Assembly: GCF_016811235.1 (NCBI RefSeq)
Contig: NZ_JAFBID010000012.1
Location: 45,962 to 109,961 of the forward strand
Origin: Microvirga arabica
Lineage (GTDB): Bacteria > Pseudomonadota > Alphaproteobacteria > Rhizobiales > Beijerinckiaceae
DNA length: 64,000 nt
Direction of reading: 5' to 3'
The notes below the pieces were generated by a model. The model saw only the letters and a list, made by a program, of their open reading frames with translations. It made no database searches and was not told where the DNA came from. Positions 58,776 to 64,000 of this stretch are shown here, piece by piece; the first letter of the stretch is position 1; each line of letters opens with the position of its first letter. Both the position numbers and the translations under genes were made by a program.

Positions 58776-61383
58776 TCACGATCCTCTGGGGAACGACGAT
58801 GATCTTGCGGGCGGGCTTGCCCTCCATGGCCTTCTGCACGGCCTCGAGGGACAGCACGGCAGCCTCGACTGTAGCCTGATCCGCGTCGCGGGCAACCGTC
58901 ACGTCGGCACGCTTCTTGCCGTTGACTTGCACCGGCAGGGTCACCGTGTCCTCGACCAGCAGCGAACGGTCCACCTGCGGCCAAGCCGCATCGGCCACGA
59001 GGCCGGACTGGCCCAAGGACTCCCAGCATTCCTCCGCCAGATGCGGCATCATGGGGGCGAGCAGCTGCACGAAAATGCGCCCGGCCTCGGCAAAGGCCGT
59101 GCCGACGCCCGGCTCGTCGGTGCTTTTCGCCTGGTTCGCCAGATCCTGCAGGGAATTGGCGAGTTCGTAGAGATGGGCAACGCAGCGGTTGAAGCGCAGG
59201 CGCTCCACATCCTCCTCGACGGCGGCGAGCGCCTTGTGGGCGGCCTTGCGCACGGCGAGTGCAATCGGACCCTCGGCAGCGGCACCCTTAGCGCCTGCCA
59301 TCCGGTCCGCAATTTCGCCGATCAGGCGCCACACGCGCTGAATGAAGCGGCCTGCGCCCTGCACGCCCTCTTCGGTCCAGATCACGTCGCGCTCCGGCGG
59401 CGAGTCGGAGAGCATGAACCAGCGGGCGGTATCGGCCCCGTAAGAGGCGATGATCTCGTCCGGGTCCACCGTGTTCTTCTTCGACTTCGACATCTTCTCG
59501 ATTGAGCCGATCTCGATCGGGGCGCCGGTCTCCACATGGAAGGCCTTGCGCACGCCGCCTTCCGTCTCGAAGCGCACGTCGGAGGGCAGCACCCAGGCGC
59601 CGCTCGCATCCTTGTAGGTCTCGTGCACCACCATGCCCTGCGTGAACAAGCCGGCAAACGGCTCGTCGAGGCCGGCATGGCCGGTCTTCTTCATCGCGCG
59701 GGTGAAGAAGCGCGAGTAGAGCAGGTGCAGGATCGCGTGCTCGATGCCGCCGATATATTGATCGACCGGCAACCATGCATCGACCGTCGCGCGATCTGTC
59801 GGCTGATCGACCAGGGTCGGGTCGGTAAAGCGGGCGAAGTACCAGGACGAATCCACGAAGGTGTCCATGGTGTCCGTCTCGCGCCGGGCCTTGGCGCCGC
59901 ATTGCGGGCAATCTACATTCTTCCAGCTTGCGTGACGATCGAGCGGATTGCCCGGCATGTCGAAGGACACGTCCTCCGGCAGCACCACGGGCAGCTGGTC
60001 TTTCGGCACCGGCACGACGCCGCAGGCATCGCAATGGATGACCGGGATCGGGCAGCCCCAGTAGCGCTGGCGCGAGATGCCCCAGTCGCGCAGGCGGAAA
60101 TTCACCTTGCGCTCGCCGACCGCATGGTTACCGCGGGTCTGTGTTTCCAGGCGGCGGGCGACCTCCTCCTTGGCCTCTGCGATGGTCATGCCATCGAGAA
60201 AGCGGGAGTTGATCATCCGGCCTTCGCCGTCATAGGCCACGTCGGTGATCACGAAGGTAGCCGGATCCACGTCGGGCGGGCAGACCACGGGCGTGTTGCC
60301 TAAGGCGTACTTGTTGACGAAGTCGAGGTCGCGCTGGTCGTGCGCCGGGCAGCCGAAGATGGCGCCGGTGCCGTATTCCATCAGGATGAAGTTCGCCACA
60401 TAGACCGGCAGGGTCCAGCTCGGATCGAACGGGTGCTCGGCGCGGATGCCGGTGTCGAAGCCGAGTTTCTCCGCCTTGTCGATGGCCTCCTGGGCCGTGC
60501 CGACGCGCTTGCACTCCTCGATGAAGGCGGCGAGCTCCGGGTTCTTCTCGGCCGCAGCTTTCGCCAGCGGATGATCGGGCGCAACCGCCATGAATTTCGC
60601 GCCGAATAGGGTGTCGGGGCGCGTGGTGTAGATCTGCAGCTCGGTTTCGCCGTTCGGCACGGTCTCCGGCCTCAACGCGAAGCGCACCAGCAGGCCCTCG
60701 GAGCGGCCGATCCAGTTGCGCTGCATCAGGCGCACCTTCTCGGGCCAGCGGTCCAGGGTATCGAGCCGGTCGTCCAGGTCCTGGGCGAAATCGGTGATCT
60801 TCAGGAACCACTGGGTCAGCTCGCGCTGCTCCACCAGGGCGCCCGAGCGCCAGCCGCGCCCGTCGATCACCTGCTCGTTGGCGAGCACCGTGTGATCCAC
60901 CGGATCCCAGTTCACCTTGGCGGTCTTGCGGTCGACCAGCCCGGCCTCCAGGAAGTCCAGGAACATGCGCTGCTGGTGCCGGTAATAGCTCGGATCGCAG
61001 GTGGCGATCTCACGGCTCCAGTCGATGGCCAGACCCATACTCTGCAGCTGGGCGCGCATGGTCGCGATGTTGGCATAGGTCCACTCCTTGGGGTGGACCT
61101 TGTTCTGCATGGCGGCATTTTCCGCCGGCATGCCGAAGGCGTCCCAGCCCATGGGATGGAGCACGTTGAAGCCGCGGGCGCGCTTGTAGCGCGCCACCAC
61201 GTCGCCCATGGTGTAGTTGCGCACGTGGCCCATGTGGATGCGCCCCGACGGATATGGGAACATCTCGAGCACGTAGTATTTCGGACGCGGGTCGTCGTTG
61301 TTGGTCTTGAACAGGTCGCGGTCGTTCCAGACCTTCCGCCATTTCAGCTCGGCTTCCTTGGCGTTGTAGCGCTCGGGCCTCAT
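58762..61383 (-). CDS. leuS: Leucyl-tRNA synthetase
   Basis: LeuRS charges tRNA-Leu. The 873 aa class Ia enzyme shows the HIGH-type motif [15 protein letters not shown] near residue 45 and a CP1 editing domain (about 225-430, with [13 protein letters not shown]). A Zn-ribbon ([10 protein letters not shown] and [13 protein letters not shown]) and the KMSKSKKN motif near 630 follow. The C-terminal domain ends in [11 protein letters not shown]. It heads the minus leuS-lptE-holA operon, divergent from yggS. Confidence 0.96.
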   Translation of the reverse strand: MRPERYNAKEAELKWRKVWNDRDLFKTNNDDPRPKYYVLEMFPYPSGRIHMGHVRNYTMGDVVARYKRARGFNVLHPMGWDAFGMPAENAAMQNKVHPKEWTYANIATMRAQLQSMGLAIDWSREIATCDPSYYRHQQRMFLDFLEAGLVDRKTAKVNWDPVDHTVLANEQVIDGRGWRSGALVEQRELTQWFLKITDFAQDLDDRLDTLDRWPEKVRLMQRNWIGRSEGLLVRFALRPETVPNGETELQIYTTRPDTLFGAKFMAVAPDHPLAKAAAEKNPELAAFIEECKRVGTAQEAIDKAEKLGFDTGIRAEHPFDPSWTLPVYVANFILMEYGTGAIFGCPAHDQRDLDFVNKYALGNTPVVCPPDVDPATFVITDVAYDGEGRMINSRFLDGMTIAEAKEEVARRLETQTRGNHAVGERKVNFRLRDWGISRQRYWGCPIPVIHCDACGVVPVPKDQLPVVLPEDVSFDMPGNPLDRHASWKNVDCPQCGAKARRETDTMDTFVDSSWYFARFTDPTLVDQPTDRATVDAWLPVDQYIGGIEHAILHLLYSRFFTRAMKKTGHAGLDEPFAGLFTQGMVVHETYKDASGAWVLPSDVRFETEGGVRKAFHVETGAPIEIGSIEKMSKSKKNTVDPDEIIASYGADTARWFMLSDSPPERDVIWTEEGVQGAGRFIQRVWRLIGEIADRMAGAKGAAAEGPIALAVRKAAHKALAAVEEDVERLRFNRCVAHLYELANSLQDLANQAKSTDEPGVGTAFAEAGRIFVQLLAPMMPHLAEECWESLGQSGLVADAAWPQVDRSLLVEDTVTLPVQVNGKKRADVTVARDADQATVEAAVLSLEAVQKAMEGKPARKIIVVPQRIVNVVA

Positions 61384-61516
61384 TTTCCGTCTTTATCCGT
61401 CGTTTGAAGATTCAAGCGGCTTGCGCCGCCACGTTGCGGCGGACTAGGACACAGCTCTCCCGCGCGGTCAACGGTTTCGCGTTGTGGAGGCGGTCGAGAT
61501 TCGATTCGGTGTGTTC

Positions 61517-61684
61517 CCTCCCCCTTGCGGGGAGGGGTTAGGGGTGGGGGTTGGAACGTCGGAGCGCAGCGCTTCAGCGATCAAGCTGCAAGGCTGATAC
61601 AGCGCCTGATCTCGAAAGCTCTCACCCCGTCGCACCACCCCCACCCGGCCGCTGCGCGGCTCTCCCTCCCTGCAAGGGGGAGGG
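61517..61684. repeat. Mosaic repeat between leuS and yggS
   Basis: Palindromic ends CCCTCCCCCTTGCGGGGAGG and CCCTCCCTGCAAGGGGGAGG enclose complementary blocks TTAGGGGTGGGGG and CACCCCCACCC and a GGCCGCTGCGCGGC hairpin. It fills much of the 338-base divergent gap. No gene or clear promoter is seen in the rest. Confidence 0.75.
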
Positions 61685-61721
61685 GAACGCGGCGGGACAG
61701 CGCACAAGAAGGGACATCTCC

Positions 61722-62399
61722 ATGAGCGAGAACGACGCCGTCGCAGGCTTGAGGCAGGTGCAGGAGAGCATCCGGCGCTCGGCATCCGACTATGACCGGG
61801 ACCCTGCCTCCGTCACCCTCGTGGCCGTCTCGAAGACGTTTCCGGCGGACGCCATCGAGCCGGTGCTCGCCGCCGGCCAGCGGATCTTCGGCGAGAACTA
61901 CGTGCAGGAGGCCAAGGCGAAGTGGCCGGCCCTGCGCGAGCGCTACGATGGCGTGGAACTGCACATGATCGGACCGCTCCAGTCCAACAAGGCGAAGGAA
62001 GCGGTGGAGCTCTTCGACGTGATCCACACCCTCGACCGCCCGTCGCTGGCGGAGGCGCTGGCGAAAGAGATCGCCAAGCAGGGAAAGACGCCGCGTCTTC
62101 TCGTTCAGGTGAACACCGGCGAGGAGCCGCAGAAGGGTGGGGTGATCCCGACCGAGGTCGATGCCTTTCTCGAAGCCTGCCGCGCGAAATACGGCCTGAC
62201 GATCGAGGGCCTCATGTGCATCCCGCCGGCCGAGGACCCGCCATCGCCGCATTTCGCCCTCCTCAACACTATCGCCCGGCGGCATGGCTTGACGGTGCTC
62301 TCCATGGGCATGAGCGCCGATTTCGACGCGGCCATCCAGCTCGGCGCCACCCATGTGCGGGTGGGGAGTGCGATCTTCGGGAGCCGGACGAACCGTTGA
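61722..62399 (+). CDS. YggS-family PLP-binding protein
   Basis: YggS/COG0325 proteins bind PLP and buffer its homeostasis. The 225 aa TIM-barrel product has the PLP lysine at Lys38 in LVAVSKTFPADAI, then GENYVQEAKAKW, ELHMIGPLQSNKAKEAV, and the phosphate-binding SMGMSADF and VRVGSAIFG segments. ATG 61722 is preferred; upstream in-frame codons cross the repeat. It is divergent from leuS. Confidence 0.93.
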   Translation: MSENDAVAGLRQVQESIRRSASDYDRDPASVTLVAVSKTFPADAIEPVLAAGQRIFGENYVQEAKAKWPALRERYDGVELHMIGPLQSNKAKEAVELFDVIHTLDRPSLAEALAKEIAKQGKTPRLLVQVNTGEEPQKGGVIPTEVDAFLEACRAKYGLTIEGLMCIPPAEDPPSPHFALLNTIARRHGLTVLSMGMSADFDAAIQLGATHVRVGSAIFGSRTNR

Positions 62400-62403
62400 G
62401 GCG

Positions 62404-62919
62404 TTAGTCGACCATCAGGACACCGCTGAAGCGGTTCGTTTTTCCGTCCCAATAATAAAGAACGGTTCGGCCGTTGCCGATCCAGAGAATGCCCGGATTC
62501 CTGAGCTCCACCCGGCTGGGATAACCATCGTTGCAGGTCCCCTGATGGAACGCCCGAAAGGCATTGCCGCAGACCGTATCCCAGGGTCCAGGCGCGGCAA
62601 GCCGCAGCCCGTCTTGTGGCTCCACGTCTTCAGGTTTGATCACCTGAACCTTGCCCCTCGTGGCGACGACGAGTCCTCGGGCGCCGTTGGACCTCCTGAC
62701 CGCGACCAAGGCCCTGTCTTGTCTTCCGTCTCCATCGAAGTCAGCTTCGATCATCGACGGATCAGTCTCGCCGCTCGGCGTGTCCCCGATGCGAGCCTGC
62801 TCCTCCTCGGCTGTGAGCGCGCGCCATTCTCCCAGGGCCTGGGCGATGGCCGCCGGAGGAGCCGCCACGAGGATCCCAATGCTCAGGAAGCCATGGAGGA
62901 AGAAAGGGCGCGGGCTCAT
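62404..62919 (-). CDS. Secreted protein with EF-hand/FG-GAP-like calcium loop
   Basis: The 171 aa product has an N-terminal Sec signal peptide (FFLHGFLSIGILVAAPPAAIA) and a Ca-binding-type loop DFDGDGRQDRALVAV (about residues 63-77), as found in FG-GAP/VCBS-like repeats. Two cysteines are present in WDTVCGNAF and GTCNDGY, perhaps forming a disulfide. No enzyme family is recognised. It is convergent with yggS, with a 4-base gap. Confidence 0.75.
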   Translation of the reverse strand: MSPRPFFLHGFLSIGILVAAPPAAIAQALGEWRALTAEEEQARIGDTPSGETDPSMIEADFDGDGRQDRALVAVRRSNGARGLVVATRGKVQVIKPEDVEPQDGLRLAAPGPWDTVCGNAFRAFHQGTCNDGYPSRVELRNPGILWIGNGRTVLYYWDGKTNRFSGVLMVD

Positions 62920-63344
62920 GACAAAGGATAACTCTGTTGGAGGGTAGTCTTCAGGAATATAGGCAGCCTAAGGGAATTTTTACGTGAGGTATCACACAGG
63001 CCGCAACACGCGCACAAAAGCCGAAGGACCTCTGGCCGTTGCATCTGGATCTCATTGCGGTTAAGCTTATTAGATCGATCACGACTCGAACCGGGGAGGG
63101 CTGCATGATTGAAGCGATGCATCAACGCACGTTCGGCCCTGGGCACGCCCTGCAGCCACTTGTTGCAGGGCCGGCCATCGAACGGATCTGACGGTTCTCT
63201 GAAAACCGCTTCATCCCATTCTGGTCAGCTCTGAACGGCTTTTCGCGCCCAGGCTCCGCAAGGATCCGGCGCGTCTGACACGTTCACGATTCCTCGCGCT
63301 CCTTGAGGCCAAGGCCTGAGCGCGCTGCACCAGAGATTCACCCC
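62920..63344. other. 425-base gap with one possible tiny ORF
   Basis: I see no tRNA, terminator or confident promoter. A 28-codon frame (63105-63191, MIEAMHQRTFGPGHALQPLV and on) is preceded by GGGGAGG at good spacing, but it has no recognised relatives and could be chance. A short GGCCCTG/CAGGGCC inverted repeat occurs near 63137-63172. Confidence 0.3.
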
Positions 63345-64000
63345 ATGCCCTCTTTGAGCCTTCGCAATGTCGGCATCGTTGCCCACACGCCCCTGTTCCA
63401 GAACCTGAACCTCGTCATCGGCGAGGGTGACCGCCTCGGCCTCGTGGCAGCCAATGGCGCCGGCAAGTCCACCCTCCTGAAATGCCTTGCCGGCCTTGAC
63501 GAGCCGACGCATGGCGACATCATCCGCTCGCGGGGCTTGCGTGTCGCGCTCGTCGAGCAGGATGTTCCTGCCGGTCTCCTCGATCTGTCCTTCCACGATG
63601 TCCTGCATCGGGCGCTCCCGGCAGATGAGCGGGAGAGCCAGGAATGGCGCGTCGACATGGTTCTCGATGAATTCGACACGCCGGCCGATCTACGCCGCCT
63701 GCCCATGCGGGCACTCAGCGGCGGATGGCAGCGCCTGGCGCTTATCGCGCGCGCCTGGATTACCGAGCCGGACATCCTGCTGCTCGACGAGCCCACGAAC
63801 CACCTCGACCTTGAAAAGCTGTTCAAGCTGGAGACGTGGATCAACAACGCGGGCTATACCGCGCCCATCGTGGTGGCGAGCCACGACCGTGATTTTCTCG
63901 ATGCCTGCACGAGCAAGACGCTCTTCCTGCGTCCGCAGGAATCCATCACGTTCGCGCATCCCTACCGGCGCGCCCGCGATCTTCTGGAGGCGCACGATGC
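63345..64000 (+). CDS. ABC-F family ATPase (partial, cut by window end)
   Basis: The first 218 codons of a soluble ABC protein are present. Visible are Walker A ANGAGKSTL (near residue 39), the signature LSGGWQRLALIARAW, Walker B DILLLDEPTNHLD (near residue 143), and the H-switch ASHDRDFL. ABC-F proteins have two fused ATPase domains and act on ribosomes in translation or antibiotic protection. The linker and second domain lie beyond the window, so the subfamily cannot be assigned. Confidence 0.9.
   Translation, partial: MPSLSLRNVGIVAHTPLFQNLNLVIGEGDRLGLVAANGAGKSTLLKCLAGLDEPTHGDIIRSRGLRVALVEQDVPAGLLDLSFHDVLHRALPADERESQEWRVDMVLDEFDTPADLRRLPMRALSGGWQRLALIARAWITEPDILLLDEPTNHLDLEKLFKLETWINNAGYTAPIVVASHDRDFLDACTSKTLFLRPQESITFAHPYRRARDLLEAHD

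Noticed and set aside
63079..63100. tRNA T-arm-like sequence (ACTCGAACCGGGG) in the last gap
   Set aside because: No matching acceptor stem, D-arm or anticodon stem could be drawn on either strand.
62916..63146. 76-codon minus-strand frame in the final gap
   Set aside because: No ribosome site or recognisable similarity; composition looks random.

Overview
This 64 kb window is GC-rich alphaproteobacterial chromosome, very probably from the Hyphomicrobiales (Rhizobiales). The gene order points there: lnt-XRE-metK-trmB, rimP-nusA-ylxR-infB-rbfA-truB, hisB-DUF2628-hisH-hisA-hisF, secB beside timA-mltA-smr, and hemE facing a PPDK regulatory protein. A BA14K-family protein, CtrA-type and CcrM-type sites, and GC-rich mosaic intergenic palindromes agree with this. 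A member of the Methylobacteriaceae such as Microvirga is my guess and is not proven. Nearly every gene is housekeeping. I found no prophage, insertion sequence, CRISPR array, rRNA or tRNA.

Layout. 1-5.3 kb: a CorC-like CBS protein, lnt, a HTH regulator, metK with a structured leader, and trmB. 5.3-8.2 kb (minus): a three-gene ABC exporter (adaptor, permease, ATPase). 8.3-16.5 kb: the rimP-nusA-ylxR-infB-rbfA-truB operon, with a promoter and intrinsic terminator in its leader and an unusual YcxB-like membrane protein gene between infB and rbfA. 16.7-20.2 kb: a ferritin-like stress protein, rpsO and pnp. 20.3-24.6 kb: a membrane [2Fe-2S] adenylate cyclase, a PPOX flavoprotein, RidA, BA14K and an endonuclease III homologue. 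24.7-33.3 kb: hslVU, then the his operon with map embedded in it, coaA and two small membrane proteins. 33.4-38.2 kb: adenosine kinase, a XRE regulator, smr-mltA-timA, and secB. 38.4-42.0 kb (minus): dnaQ-coaE-aroE-maf-PPDK regulatory protein.

The centre of the window is the non-coding gap at 42035-42414, between the PPDK regulatory gene and hemE. It holds a perfect DnaA box, two perfect TTAA-N7-TTAA CtrA-type sites, an AT-rich stretch and eleven GANTC (CcrM) sites. This looks like the chromosomal replication origin. Essential genes point away from it on both sides: hemE, hemJ, rho, mnmE, mnmG, rsmG, parA and parB to the right, and the dnaQ-to-PPDK regulator block to the left. About 10 and 12 kb to the right are two perfect parS palindromes, one upstream of mnmG and one inside the coding start of rsmG, just before parAB.

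45.6-64 kb also holds a frameshifted DUF2254 gene overlapped by a 32-codon membrane sORF, an EamA exporter facing an Lrp regulator, a YyaL-type protein, an SMI1/KNR4-like gene with an in-frame stop, the minus-strand leuS-lptE-holA operon, yggS, a secreted calcium-loop protein, and an ABC-F ATPase cut by the window end. At least ten intergenic gaps carry GC-rich palindromic or mosaic repeats, and some of these appear to serve as terminators.
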